Shown one piece after another: positions 11,028 through 21,379 of a DNA stretch of 64,000 bases (its first letter is position 1; each line of letters starts with the position of its first letter). Made by a program: the position numbers and the translations under genes. A model generated the notes under the pieces. It ran no database searches, was not told the origin of the DNA, and saw nothing but the letters and a program-made list of their open reading frames with translations. Origin of the DNA: Talinum fruticosum (taxonomy: Eukaryota > Streptophyta > Magnoliopsida > Caryophyllales > Talinaceae); contig JAITYX010000026.1 in NCBI GenBank assembly GCA_021018815.1, positions 2,542,001 through 2,606,000 on the forward strand, given 5' to 3'.

Positions 11028-11797
11028 TTTGGGCCAGAAATCAACAAAGTAAGAAACATAAATTGTCTCTTCATGCACAACCAAGGTGGTAAGTTGTATG
11101 GAGTTACAATTACGGGCCAACATTAGAACGTTTTCCCGAAATTGCCAAATGGAACGAAGCCATCGATACATAAACCGAATCGAACATTGCGAGGTTCTGC
11201 GGGAAATTCCTTGAAAGTGACATCAAAATGCTTCCAAGCTCCACTATCACATGGATGTGCCATAGAGAAACTTTCACGTGGATTGTTGTGCCATTCATCG
11301 CATACAATCTTTGTAACCTCGACCCAATTGGAAAGTATATTGGTACTTTCTTTGCAATACCTTTACCCCTCAATGTCTTCTTCTTATATCTAGCGACCTC
11401 ACAATGCTCACATCTATCAAAATTAATTTTATCTTTCTAATACAACACACACCCATTAGGAGAAACATCAATTCTCTCATGTGGAAGTTCCAAAGCAGAC
11501 AAGCAACTTCTTTGTAGAATAATAAGTGTTAGTCATCTCATTATTAGGTGGACACATTTCCTTCATTAGTGCCAACAAATTGTCAACAACTCTATTTGGG
11601 AGATTAAATTCACATTTGATGTTTGTGAGCCGTGAGACTACCGACAATAAGGATAAATCACACCCCTCACACAAAGGTCTCTTGGTCGATTCCAACATTT
11701 CAAAGAATTTTTGCATCTTCATTTGGTTCTTCATCCACACTTTCATTACCAATCCATGTTGAAGACATAGGCCCAAATGCATCCATCGACATTTCAT
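11028..11797 (-). pseudogene. CACTA-1 TNP2 transposase, 5' part
   Basis: On the minus strand, 11797-11477 gives FEMLESTKRPLCEGCDLSLL, NIKCEFNLPN and LMKEMCPPNNEM, and 11373-11110 gives KKVPIYFPIGSRLQRLY. The next frame contains the FNPFGN-type region and ends with ISGPK at 11028, where the Athila-like element starts. These motifs occur in this order upstream of the TNP2 core. Removing the insertion and one target copy leaves the TNP2 frame continuous with the block ending at 5430. Frameshifts between the open stretches show decay. Confidence 0.8.
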
Positions 11798-12110
11798 GCA
11801 TTGATTCTACTTGTGGATTTGATGACCATTGATTGCTCATTTCTAAATTAGGGTAAGTCTCCCCATGGTTAACCCAATGAAAATAATTCGCACGAAACCT
11901 ATGTTTATACAAATGTAATTTTATGGTATCCTCATCTAAGAAAGGCACCTTCCCACATTTACTGCAAGGACATCTCATCTTCTTTGACCTCTTGAAGCTT
12001 TCTTTTTGTTTAGCAAATGGAATAAATTCATCTTCTATCCTACGAATAAACTCCTTATTCAAGTATTTTCCATCAAACCTCTTATACATCCACTCTTTAT
12101 TTGTCTCCAT
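11700..12110 (-). pseudogene. CACTA-1 transposase-associated domain (N terminus)
   Basis: An open stretch from the ATG at 12110 encodes about 136 residues: KEWMYKRFDGKYLNKEFIRR near residue 4, the zinc-ligand pattern MRCPCSKCGKVPFLDEDTIK (CxC..C) near residue 45, then LHLYKHRF and YFHWVNHGE. This is the transposase-associated domain at the N terminus of plant CACTA TNP2 proteins. The ATG gives the usual MEx.EWMY start, so this is probably the true first exon. Reading continues into the TNP2 part on the same strand. Confidence 0.88.
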
Positions 12111-12159
12111 TACTGCAGATATATACCATTCTAAAATAGTTAAGTATATTTATCTTTAA

Positions 12160-12653
12160 AAATTACCAATCAATCAAACTTGCACAATATTTTACATTGT
12201 ATTTTTTTATAATGATAATGGCAAACATAAAAATAACATGTGCATGCCTCACGCCTTTCTACAGGGATAAGTAGTCCCAAACCCATTCAAGAATAATATA
12301 ATATTAGATCGTGAAGTTACGTACTTTAACAAAATTTTGGTAGCATTTCTCCTTAGTTCTCCAAGTACGATCTATAAAGATGAGATGAATACTACATCTC
12401 GTAATCGTACCTAAAAAACATATGAAAATTGTCGTCTTAAATATGTCAAAGTGTATCAAAAGGATTTAGTAACTACACAACCTAATACCATATGATTCTT
12501 AAAGTGTCCAACACAGACAATTCAAAAACTTGTAAATAACAAAGTATTATATCAACATCATACCCATGACAATGTGTATAACTTGCCAATATAACTTATT
12601 ATGTAAAAATTTTTGAACAGGTTTTCTAAGTTTTATGAAATTTAAATAAATAA

Positions 12654-12707
<54 letters not shown>

Positions 12708-13369
12708 ATGTATCTTCGAATAATAAAAATAAAAGGCACAACATTTGTCGAAATTTGGTATGTTACCATAGCAAGTCAATATATATATATATACTCCTAA
12801 TTAATTGATAAAATAATAATTTTAGGAGGGTTAAGATGGTTAAACACAATAAGTGTATTTGTTTGGAGGGTTATAGAAAAATGGAGTCCAAACTCAACTC
12901 GTGCTCGAACTATTCTTTAAGTTTAATGGATTCAACTGCAGCTTCGTATCCTATTCCCAACCCAAGTAGCTTGTTTTCAACTAAATTTACAAGCTAAACA
13001 TAAAAATCAAGTATCACGGCATCAACTCTGTTAAAGTTCTTCAAACAAGGTTTGAGATTATTGAGTTTTCTAAATAAATAAACATAGTTTATCTTCAACA
13101 TCAACTCCACCCATGGACATTTGAAAGAATTTGAAGGTAGCATCAAATACTCATAACGAAGGTTGTTCTACTGAAACTTGACAACAATATATACATAGAT
13201 GGAGGGGATAGATTTCTAAGCAGTAAAGAGTTTTCCATACAGTTGTTGATGAGTTTGCATTTAATGCATTACCCGACTTCCCAAGCTTCAAACGGAAGGA
13301 GAGAAAGGGAGAAGCAGATCCGCCCGAGTGAGCGTAAAAGGTAACCTTCATCGAATTCCGGCGACGAAC
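12160..13369. other. CACTA-1 5' non-coding region
   Basis: Between the transposase start codon (12110, minus) and the GC-rich repeats there is AT-rich DNA with a microsatellite and no recognisable protein. It may hold the leader and introns of the transposase gene. No second CACTA gene of TNPA type was recognised. Confidence 0.5.
12643..12704. repeat. TAAA/TA microsatellite
   Basis: A few TAAA units followed by about 22 TA units. It lies inside CACTA-1, upstream of the transposase start. The YIYIYI open frame across it is an artefact. Confidence 0.95.
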
Positions 13370-13860
13370 GTCGGTGAGGGATGGGACAAATGCCGGAGAA
13401 GGAGGGGAGGGGCGCGAAGGCTAGCAGGGATGAGAGATTAGAGAATTTTTAGCGATTGAGGCTTGATTGGAGTCAAAATAAGAAAGAGTAGAGAGCATAG
13501 AGGAATTTACTCGATAAATTCACTTCGTCGGAGCGAGCATTGCCGGTGACGGAGGGTACGGACGCCGAAGAAGAAGGGGTTGGGTGTGGTGGCCAGCAGG
13601 GATGAGAGTGTAGAGTAGTTTTAGTGATTGAGGCTCGATTACACTCAAAATAAGACAAAGTAGAGAGCATAGAGGCCTTTACCCGATAAATTCACTTCGT
13701 CGAAGTGAATCTTACCTGTGAGCGACGGGACGGCCGCCGATGAAGAGGGGGATGGATGCTTGGAGAAGAAAAGGGCGGACGTCGGAGAAGGAGGGGAGGC
13801 TAGAAAGGATGAGAGACTAGAGCAATTCTAGGGATTAAAGGCTTGAATACACTCGGCCTC
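13370..13860. repeat. GC-rich tandem repeat, about three units, in CACTA-1 promoter side
   Basis: Units of roughly 170-200 bp share blocks such as CAGGGATGAGAG, GATTGAGGCT.GATT, AGTAGAGAGCATAGAGG and GATAAATTCACTTCGTCG. Clear copies start near 13424 and 13595, with a degenerate third from 13800. They lie between the right subterminal repeats and the transposase start, where CACTA promoters sit, and are more GC-rich than their surroundings. Confidence 0.75.
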
Positions 13861-13875
13861 CTTTTTTCCAAACCT

Positions 13876-14097
13876 ACATTGGGTATTAGCGTCGGAATTT
13901 GGGTTTGACTCTAAACTCCGATGCTAATAGCGTCTCTTTTCTATTTCGGATGTTAATATCTCGACACTAATAACATCCTTCTATTTTTTCGATGCAAATA
14001 GCGTCTTCCTTTGTATCCGATGCTAAATAGGTCACTAATAGCATCGAATTTTTAGGTTGTCTCTACATTCGGACGCTAATAGCCGCTTTTTGTAGGG
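13876..14097. repeat. CACTA-1 right subterminal and terminal repeats
   Basis: Repeated ATTAGCGTCGGA, CCGATGCTAATAGCGTC and CGGACGCTAATAG cores, ending with the inverted terminus at 14097. The last bases read TGTAGGG in place of TGTAGTG. A TTT target copy follows. Confidence 0.8.
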
Positions 14098-14144
14098 TTT
14101 TTTAATACTTACGTGAAAAATAAGAGATTGCTGATGAGATGTCT

Positions 14145-14348
14145 TGTTTGTGTATTCCTTTTTCAGGAAAAGAGATGTGGTATTATGTTTTTATGATTGT
14201 ATTGCTTGTTTGGAATTCGTGCAGAGGTAGAATGGGCTTCAAATATGATGTATTATGTTGTCTAGGATACATTTGCAACAACTCCAAACAAGCGATGTAG
14301 TCATAAAAACATACCACATCTCTCTTCCTGAAAAGGAGTACACAAACA
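14145..14348. repeat. Inverted repeat with 70-bp arms
   Basis: The left arm (14145-14214) and right arm (14283-14348) are reverse complements at roughly 85% by eye, sharing AGAGATGTGGTA and TGTTTTTATGA, with a 68-bp loop. A transcript would fold into a long hairpin. No TIR, TSD or coding sequence was recognised, so foldback element or MITE is a guess. Confidence 0.8.
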
Positions 14349-14439
14349 GAAATTGTTATATTTATGTTAGAAAATTGAGGTCTGTCGGTTTGTTGCTTTG
14401 TGATGTATTTTGTACAGGGGGACAAAAATGAAAAAAACT

Positions 14440-14736
14440 ATTAAAAAAATACGAGACCTATTACGATGGTTCTTACATTATAAACGTCATCATAAGCCTG
14501 AAACAATTTAGCGGGCAGGACTTATGACGATAGTTTGTCGAGATAGAACCGTCGTCGGATAGGGACCGATGACAACAGGTTGTTACATGAGAACCATCGT
14601 TATAGGTGATCTTTCACTACGGTTGTTGAACCGTAGTTAAAAATGCTATATACAATGACGACCACATACACGACGTATGGTAACCGTCGTTAAATGTTGT
14701 TTTTAACCGTGGTTAAAAGTGATTCCTGTAGTAGTG
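14440..14736. mobile_element. CACTA-2: orphan right end of a second CACTA family
   Basis: The sequence ends at 14736 with CCTGTAGTAGTG, the inverse of a CACTACTACAGG terminus. It carries repeated subterminal motifs of the type ACCGTCGT, ACGGTT and AACCGTGGTT, unlike those of CACTA-1. No matching left end was found in the window, and no transposase belongs to it. It is a terminal fragment or the remnant of a deleted element, abutting the PMD relic. Confidence 0.65.
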
Positions 14737-14993
14737 AATGTTGAGTTTTGGGCTCAATATACTCCGCAAGAATAGGTCCGAGCAAGTGCTAGCTCTCATG
14801 CAAAGCATATCCATCTTGTCGGACCAAGCTTCCAAGATGTATGTTTACTATTTTGTTATCTTAGCAGATTTAAACAAGGTTAACGACCTTAATTGGGGTG
14901 TGCTCGCTTACTCTTGCCTTATAAGGGGTTTACATTACGGGGTGAGGCATACAAACGCCGAGAGAGATTTGACGAACTATTTGCCTTTATATG
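14737..14993 (+). pseudogene. Plant mobile domain relic 1, first part
   Basis: An open frame starts right after the CACTA-2 terminus. It includes YYFVILADLNKVNDLNWGVL and AYSCLIRGL, resembling the conserved L.DL..V..YNWG.A.L..LYR.L segment of plant mobile domain (aminotransferase-like/MAIN-type) proteins. The N-terminal part is missing. At 14993 the frame is cut by SIRE-B; its continuation resumes at 38455. The open frame continues into the LTR to 15061, but residues after 14993 belong to the retrotransposon. PMD proteins are plant-specific and often carried by transposons; host gene or transposon cargo cannot be decided here. Confidence 0.5.
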
Positions 14994-15321
14994 TGAAGGT
15001 TTGCTCTTGGAGAGTCTTAGTCACCCTAGAGGGGGTGAATAGGGTGATGAGGAAATTTTAACAAACTTAGAAACTTTAAGCTTGAAAGGAATGAACAAGA
15101 TAATCCGAGTCTAGATTGAACTCGGAAAAGTGTAACTCGGAGATACGTGGAAACCCTCCCGGGGAAAAAACCACGGACAGTGTTAGTCCAAACACCAAGT
15201 TAAATTCACTATTTTGAATCCATAAAATACAACGAACCGACTCAACCAGAATTGCTCCCTTAGACAATTCCATACAGAGTTTTCCTAGACTCGAAGTTCC
15301 CTTATCCGATCTAGTACTTCC
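14994..15321 (-). repeat. SIRE-B 3' LTR, distal part
   Basis: Reverse complement of the terminal 330 bp of a SIRE LTR, including the CACCCTATTCACC-type U5 end. It stops at CTTCC (15317-15321), where SIRE-A inserted, and continues at 26197 in exact register with the SIRE-B 5' LTR (CTAGTACTTCC then TAAC..AGGTAACC). Confidence 0.9.
15317..15321. repeat. SIRE-A target-site duplication (CTTCC), left
   Basis: CTTCC is repeated at 26192-26196. Removing SIRE-A and one copy restores the SIRE-B LTR. Confidence 0.92.
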
Positions 15322-16930
15322 CGAAGACTCGAACTTTACTCAAGCACAATTCCGAGTTCTATCAAAGGAATCGGGTATAAGAATTTCTCACTTATAGAGT
15401 TTTGATTCCAAGGCATTCTCTGTACCTTAGAAACTTTTCTAAGCGATATAGTATTTTCTCTAAGTGATATGGCATTCACTTCATGTAATTTTTGCTTGTC
15501 TCTAAGTGACTCGGAAAACGGATATACACTCACGCCTGTCTCACTCGGTTCCGAGGCCCTCACCACTTGGAATTATCACATGTTGAAATGACTAGTATTT
15601 CGCTTAACCGCACTCGAGTCCGACTTCATGTTATAAGTCCTATTCTCGTTATAGTCGGCGCTTCTAGTCCGAACCATGCTTAGTCCGGATCAAGTATGTT
15701 TCACTCGATATTCGTTGTATAACTTGATTCTTGCTTAGACTAACTCGGATGGAATTTTTGAGTTTCATGGATATTAGACTCGAAACTTCCATTCTTTTTC
15801 TAACTCGGATAATTAGTCATTCAATTATCTCAATTATATTATTATCTCGTATCTAATCTTGGACCAAAGTATTTCATACTTTGAGAACCAATTTGATTTA
15901 CTTTTGTAGGTGATTCAAACGAGGATACACTTTTTGAAATACAAAAGTAACCTAGGTTTCAAAACGTCAAATCACCAACGAGAGAAGGCTTTTCCCATTC
16001 TCCGACCTAGCCCCAAAAGATTATGTCGTGGCTGTCTGTTTCCAAATCTCGAAAACCGAAACGCCCAGCTTAAAGGTGGTTTCCACCTTATCTTTCAAGA
16101 CACCGCCGAGTGGTTTTGGGACTTCCAAAAGAGTTAAGAACCGTTGCCCAACGTTCATATCACAACGGATACTTTACGAGTGACTCGGAAAGTCCTTAAC
16201 AACTGTCACAAAGGACTCTCAATCGGAAGATGGACTCAACGGCTACTCTGCCTGGTCATTTATAAATAGAAGCCAACTCCCAAGACTTGAAGATTGTCGA
16301 ACCTATTGTTAATACATACTTGAGCAAAAGTCATTTTATTCACTTTCAATCTTCTACTTACAACTCCCACCCTATAATTCATTATATTCTAAGTTGTAAG
16401 GTCTTGTACTTAGTTACAAACACTTTCTTCTTACTATCTAAGTAAGGTCTCTTGATCGAGCTGTAAAGGTTAACTCAGCTTAGTTTTCCCTAGCTGTAAG
16501 GGTTATCTCCGCTAGGAAGTACTATATTAGATAAGGGAACTTCGAGTCTAGGAAAAACTTGTAAAGAATTGTCTAAGGGAGCAACTCGGGTTCAATTAGT
16601 CTACGGTATTTTGTGGACTCAAAATAGTGGATTTGACTTCCTGCTTGGATTAGCGTGGTCCGTGTTTTTCTCGCTGCAGGAGGGTTTCCATGTAATATCC
16701 GTGTCTTTACTTTCGAGTACATTCTAGACTCAAACATACTCACAATTGCAGCTTAAATCCGCTTCCTTACTTTTCACCGAGATTCCGAGTTCATACTTTT
16801 CCGACCTTATTTTAGACTCATAATCCTCTTCGGTCTCCCTTTGACAAAAAGAGTTCAATCTTCACGAAAATCCTCCATCACCCTATTCACCCCCTCTAGG
16901 GTGACTCGGACTCTCCCGAGCAAAGCTTCA
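15322..16930 (+). repeat. SIRE-A 5' LTR
   Basis: Starts CGAAGACTCG (expected TGAAGACTCG) and ends GCTTCA, followed by a PBS. It aligns with 24584-26191 over its length. A TATAAATA box lies at 16261-16268. Confidence 0.92.
16261..16268 (+). promoter_or_regulatory. TATA box of SIRE-A 5' LTR
   Basis: TATAAATA followed by GAAGCC. The same box and flank recur in the LTRs of SIRE-B and SIRE-C, and an altered form (TATATATA) in SIRE-D. Transcription should start about 30 bp downstream. Confidence 0.7.
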
Positions 16931-16931
16931 A

Positions 16932-16946
16932 TTGGTAGCGAGCCTA
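16932..16946 (+). other. SIRE-A primer-binding site, tRNA-Met type (degenerate)
   Basis: TTGGTAGCGAGCC one base after the LTR; the intact form TTGGTATCAGAGC occurs in SIRE-C at 54981. Complementary to the initiator tRNA-Met 3' end, the usual copia primer. Confidence 0.8.
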
Positions 16947-16988
16947 GCCTTTCGAAAGGATCTAACCATCCAAAGGTATAAAGATCAA

Positions 16989-18780
16989 ATGGCTCGGAAC
17001 AACGGAGAGTTCGATGAAGGAAGATCTTGCGAGCAGACCGCTAAAATTCAAAGGATCCAACTTCGTGCACTCGGAAGAAACTCATGGAATGTTTCCTCCT
17101 GGATCATGATGAAGATGTTTGGGACATCATACAACAAGGATACTACATTCCCTTGAAGACAGAAGAATTTAGACCCATTCCCAAGACAAAGGCCGAATTT
17201 ACTCCGGTGAAGCGGAGAAGTTCCGAAAGAACTTCAAGGCAATGAACATTCCGATGTGCGCCATCAGCTCGGAAGAATACAATCGAGTATATGCTCGTGT
17301 TTCAGCCAAAGAAGTGTGGGACACATTGGTCAACACTTATGATGGCACAAGCCAGGTCGGACAAACAAAGATCAGCCAATATCTTCATAAATATGAGCTA
17401 TTTAGGATGGAGCCGGAAGAAAACATCACTCGGATGTTCATTCGATTTACTCGAGATTACCAACAATCTTAAATCTCTGGGTAAGAAGATTTCCTATGAG
17501 GAAATGTGCGGAAAGATATTCGAAGTCTACCCAAGAGAAGATGGGGTCCCAAGGTGACTGCCGTAGAGGAGGCTCGGAACCTATCACTTCTAAAGCCGGA
17601 CGAGCTCATTGGAAAGCTTCTCACTCATGAAATCCACCTGGAAGAGGAGGATGCTGAGGGCAGCACAAAAAGAACATAGCGCCGAAAGCATTAGAAACCG
17701 AGAGAAGTAAATCCGAGTTCCTCGGACTCGGAAGAGGATCCCATGGCACTTATTATGAAAGGCTTCAAGAGAATGATGAAGCACAAAAGATGGGATAAGA
17801 AGCCAAAAGAAGAGTTCTACAGGAAAGACAAAAGGGATAGGAAAGGTAAATACTCATCTCCTTCAAAGTTTTCTTTGACTAAAAATTCGGCTATTTTGAA
17901 TGTGGCAGCGAAGGATCACATAGTCAAAGACTCGTCCAAAAAGGAAACGAGACAAAAAAGAAGAAAAAGGCTATGATGGCCACATGGAGTGACGATGACT
18001 CATCGGAAGATGACAAGGACTCGGATGACTCAAAGTGTTTGATGGCAATCTCTAACTCGGAAGCTGGAATAGAGTCGGACTCGGAATCGGACAATGAGGA
18101 ATCTAATCCTCAAGAGGTAATTGAGTATTTTCTCAAATTCTCCAAAGTTGATTTGGCTAAGTATATTTTTACTTTTGAAGAAAAGTCCAATTCGACTCTT
18201 CTCATTTCGGAGAACAACTTGAGTCAATTTCCTCCGAGAGCATATCTTTAAAAAATGAATTGAAAAAGCTGAGACTTACACTCGAGAGAACTCAAGACTA
18301 GTGCTCAATCCAATGAGACTTAGTCCGAGTTACTCGAAAAGAAAATGAGCAGCTAAAGCAAAAGCTCATTGAGTCTCAAGATCTTGTTTTAAAATTCACT
18401 CAAGGTTAGAAAAACCTTGACATGCTCTTAGGATCTCAATGTGTCTCTTTCGAAAAGAAGGCTTTGGTTTCAACAAAGAGGAGGAATCCAATTCCTACTC
18501 GGAGCTTTTCAGAAAGGATTCCCGAACTGTAAAGTTCAGGAAAGCTGAGCATGGTCCCATTCATAAAAATGAAGGGAGGACTAAGTCCAGAGCAGTTTAC
18601 AAGAAGAAACCATCTTCTCCAATTTCCAAAGGAAAAGTTTTCAAAAACAAAGAGACACAGACTCAGTTCTCTAAAGAAAAGACTCGAATGATACTAAACC
18701 CAAAGTCATTCAAATCTGGGTTCCGAAAAACCTTCTTCCTTAGAAAAGGACCACGAGTAAAGAATGTTACTCGGGTTCGT
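16989..18780 (+). pseudogene. gag: SIRE-A Gag, decayed
   Basis: The ATG at 16989 begins MARNNGEFDEGRS. The 17242-17472 frame carries a copia Gag (UBN2-type) core: MCAISSEEYNRVYAR, KEVWDTLVNTYDGT and KISQYLHKYELFRMEPEENI. A basic region and what should be the zinc knuckle follow at about 17880-17930. Its cysteines are lost (NVAAKDHIVKDSS against CFECGSKEHIVKDC in SIRE-D and SIRE-E). Acidic and Lys/Arg-rich segments lead to the protease. Gag would build the particle and bind RNA. At least four frame changes are visible. Confidence 0.85.
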
Positions 18781-18799
18781 TAGAGGAAGTGAGAAGGGT

Positions 18800-19190
18800 T
18801 AGATTGTCTCTGTCTTGCAGGATACTTAGAAAAGAGCAAAAGGACATTGGTACTGGAGAGTGGATGCTCACTCCACATGTCGGGAGACTCGGGACTCTTC
18901 TCCGAACTAGAAAAGTACAAAGGAGGAAAAGTCACTTTTGGAGATGACAGCAAGGGCAAGATAATTGGGATAGGCAAGGTTAGAATGGGAAGCATTCTGG
19001 TCAGCCCAGTTTACCTTGTTAAAGGATTAAAATACAATCCGCTCAAGCATCTCTCAATTGTGTGACAAAGGTCAAGAGGTAAGATTTACTCGTAACAACT
19101 GTTACATTTATGATGATACCACAAAGGACATCAAACTTTCAGGTAAAAGATCAGGTAACACTTATATTATTCCTCTTTCGACCCGAGTCG
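18800..19190 (+). pseudogene. pro: SIRE-A aspartic protease
   Basis: The 18847-19065 frame contains LESGCSLHMSGDSGLFS, the copia protease motif LDSGCSRHMTGD with the catalytic Asp changed to Glu, then VTFGDDSKGKIIGIGKV and VYLVKGLKYN. The DSG-to-ESG change should abolish cleavage. SIRE-B, D and E carry related degenerate copies. Confidence 0.85.
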
Positions 19191-19199
19191 AATTTATCT

Positions 19200-20165
19200 T
19201 GCTTAAAAGCATCTCTTCATGATGACTCATGGACATGGCATCGTAGATTATGCCATATTAGCATGCATACTATCAAGAAATTGGCATCTCATGGTTTGGT
19301 TAGGGGCTTACCTAACCGTGCTTTTGAGAAAGATAAAGTTTGTGAAGCATGCACAAGAGGGAAACAAGTAAGATCATCATTCAAATCTCTGAAGACAGTT
19401 TCCACATCCAAAGTGCTTGAGCTATTGCATACGGACTTATGTGGTGAAATCCTTGTTAAGAGCCTCGGAGGTAAATCATATATATTTGTTATTATTGATG
19501 ATTATTCACGGTTTACCTGGGTGTGTTTTCTTAAGCACAAAAATGAAGCATTCAAGGAGTTCCGCAAGCTCGCAGAAAAATCCAAGTTGAGTCTCGGACT
19601 CGGATTCGGAGAATCGGAACCGACCATGGAAGGAAATTTGATTACTCGGAGTTCTTAAAGTTTTGCGACAAGAATGGAATCTCTCACAACTTCTCAGCGC
19701 CCGAACTCCTCAACAAAATGGAGTAGTGGAGAGAAAGAACAGAACTCTTGAAGAAATAGCAAGGACAATGATGATTGAGCACAACTTACCTTACTATTTA
19801 TGGGCCGAGGCGATCAAGACAGCCAACTAAACTCCGAATAGATGCCTCATCGGACCCATTCTGAAGAAAACACCTTATGAGCTCTACAAAGGGAAGAAAC
19901 CGAATATTTCCAACTTCAAACCATTCGGATGTAAGTGCTTTGTTCACAACAATGGTAAGGATCACTCGACCAAGTTTGATGCTCGATCGGATGAAGGTAT
20001 TTTTCTGGGTTATTCATCTCATAGCAAAGCTTATCGCATTTTTAATAAGAGAACTAACAAAGTGGAAGAAAGCATCCACGTTGTGTTTGATGAGATGAAA
20101 CAGGAGAAACTAGGTGAGTCTTCATACTCGGACTTGAAGCTCAGCAGAGAAGATGATAATGATTA
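19200..20165 (+). pseudogene. int: SIRE-A integrase
   Basis: The 19110-19658 frame has the HHCC-type zinc region (WHRRLCHISMHTIKKLASHG, then CEACTRGKQ) and the start of the catalytic core (LLHTDLCGE, FVIIDDYSRFTWVCFLKHK). The core continues in another frame at about 19670-19800 with TPQQNGVVERKNRTLEE, which holds the last catalytic Glu. The C-terminal part to 20165 has KKTPYELYKGKKPNIS and FKPFGCKCFVHN. Integrase would insert the cDNA. Frameshifts and a TAA near 19828 break it. Confidence 0.88.
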
Positions 20166-20499
20166 ATATAAGACTCAAGCTCAACCAGCTCGGAATGAAG
20201 TCACTCGGAACGAAGTGACTCGGAATGAGACAACTCGAGAACCTCGCTCATAATGTTGAAGAACAATCTGATGAACAAGTTCACTTAGAACAAGGTTTTG
20301 AAGGTCGGGTAGTTCAACCTACAAATCTTGTGAATCGGAGAACAGGTAGAGCTTTCAAGTTCACTTCTAGTCATCCACTAGAAAACATATTATCCGATAT
20401 AAACAAGTGGGGTAAGAACTCATTCCTCTCTTTAAACTCTATGTGCATTCACTGCATTCATCTCATTAACTCGAACCCAAAATGCACTAGAGGCCCTAA

Positions 20500-21290
20500 A
20501 TAAACCTGAATGGGTAGAGGCCATGCAAGGGAAATTCAATCAATTCGAAAGAAACCAAGTTTGGATTCTGACCAAACGACCTTCCGACCACCCAGTCATA
20601 GGAACCAAATGGGTTTTCAAGAACAAACTGGATGAAGGTGGGTTGGTAGTCGAAACAAGGCTTGACTTGTGGCTTAAGGTTACAATCAAGAAGAAGGGAT
20701 TGATTGTGGGGAAACCTTTGCACCTGTTGCCGAATTAAAGCTATTAGAATATTGTTAGCATTTGCATCCAAAGCATGTGTATCAAATTATATCAAATGGA
20801 TGTTAAGTGTGCATTTCTCAATGGTTTTATTGAAGAGGAAGTCTATGTCGAGCAACCACCGGGTTTGAAAGCTCGGAATTTCCAAATCATGTTTTCGGAC
20901 TTCAAAAAGCTCGTAATGGTCTTAAACAAGCTCCCGAGCTTGGTATGAAAGACCGAGCAATTTCTTGGTTCAAAATGATTTTAGAAGAGGTCAGATCGAC
21001 AAGACTCTCTTTATAAAAACCAAGGCGAAAGATTTCTTTATTGTTCAAATCTATGTTGATGATATTATTTTTGGAGCTACTAATGAATTTACGTGCCGAG
21101 AATTTTCCGAGTTAATGAGTCGGGAATTCCAAATGAGTATGATGGAGAACTCAATTTCTTTCTTGGTCTACAAATCGGACAAGACAAAGACGGAATCTAT
21201 GTCCATCAATCAATGTGTACCAAGGAGCCGTCGAAGAAATACAAACTCCATGATGCAAAGCACACATCTACACCCATGAGCAAGCAGATA
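20500..21290 (+). pseudogene. rt: SIRE-A reverse transcriptase
   Basis: Open stretches cover the copia RT (RVT_2-type). NQVWILTKRPSDHPVIGTKW opens it near 20550; KTLFIKTKAKDFFIVQIYVD leads to the catalytic YVDD at 21052-21063 followed by IIFGATN; and ELNFFLGLQI with KYKLHDAKHTSTPM closes it. The active-site aspartates are intact, but the fingers/palm join near 20740-20960 is frameshifted. It would copy element RNA in the particle. Confidence 0.88.
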
Positions 21291-21379
21291 TAAAACTTGA
21301 CTCGGACGAGAAAGGTAAAGCAATAGATCGAAACTCTATTTAGGTATGATTGGATCTTTGCTATATCTTACATCCAGCC

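Larger units (their letters stand above)
1955..14097 (-). mobile_element. CACTA-1: En/Spm-type DNA transposon, with nested gypsy element
   Basis: The left end starts CACTATAGCAAACCG and the right end finishes with the inverse pattern GCTTTTTGTAGGG, i.e. the canonical TGTAGTG with one change. Both ends are flanked by TTT (1952-1954 and 14098-14100), a 3-bp target duplication as CACTA elements make. Dense subterminal repeats of the GCGTCGGA/TCCGACGC type occur at both ends. The minus strand encodes, in order, a transposase-associated domain, TNP2, a DUF4218-like block, a DUF4216-like block and an acidic/coiled-coil tail. A 5.6-kb gypsy element interrupts TNP2, so the original element was about 6.5 kb. 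Stops and frameshifts make it a non-functional but nearly full-length copy. Confidence 0.9.

Noticed and set aside
12547..12744. Open frame with a YIYIYI run
   Set aside because: Translation of a TA microsatellite.
13151..13670. Minus-strand open frames upstream of the CACTA-1 transposase
   Set aside because: They overlap the GC-rich tandem repeats and do not resemble TNPA or any known domain.
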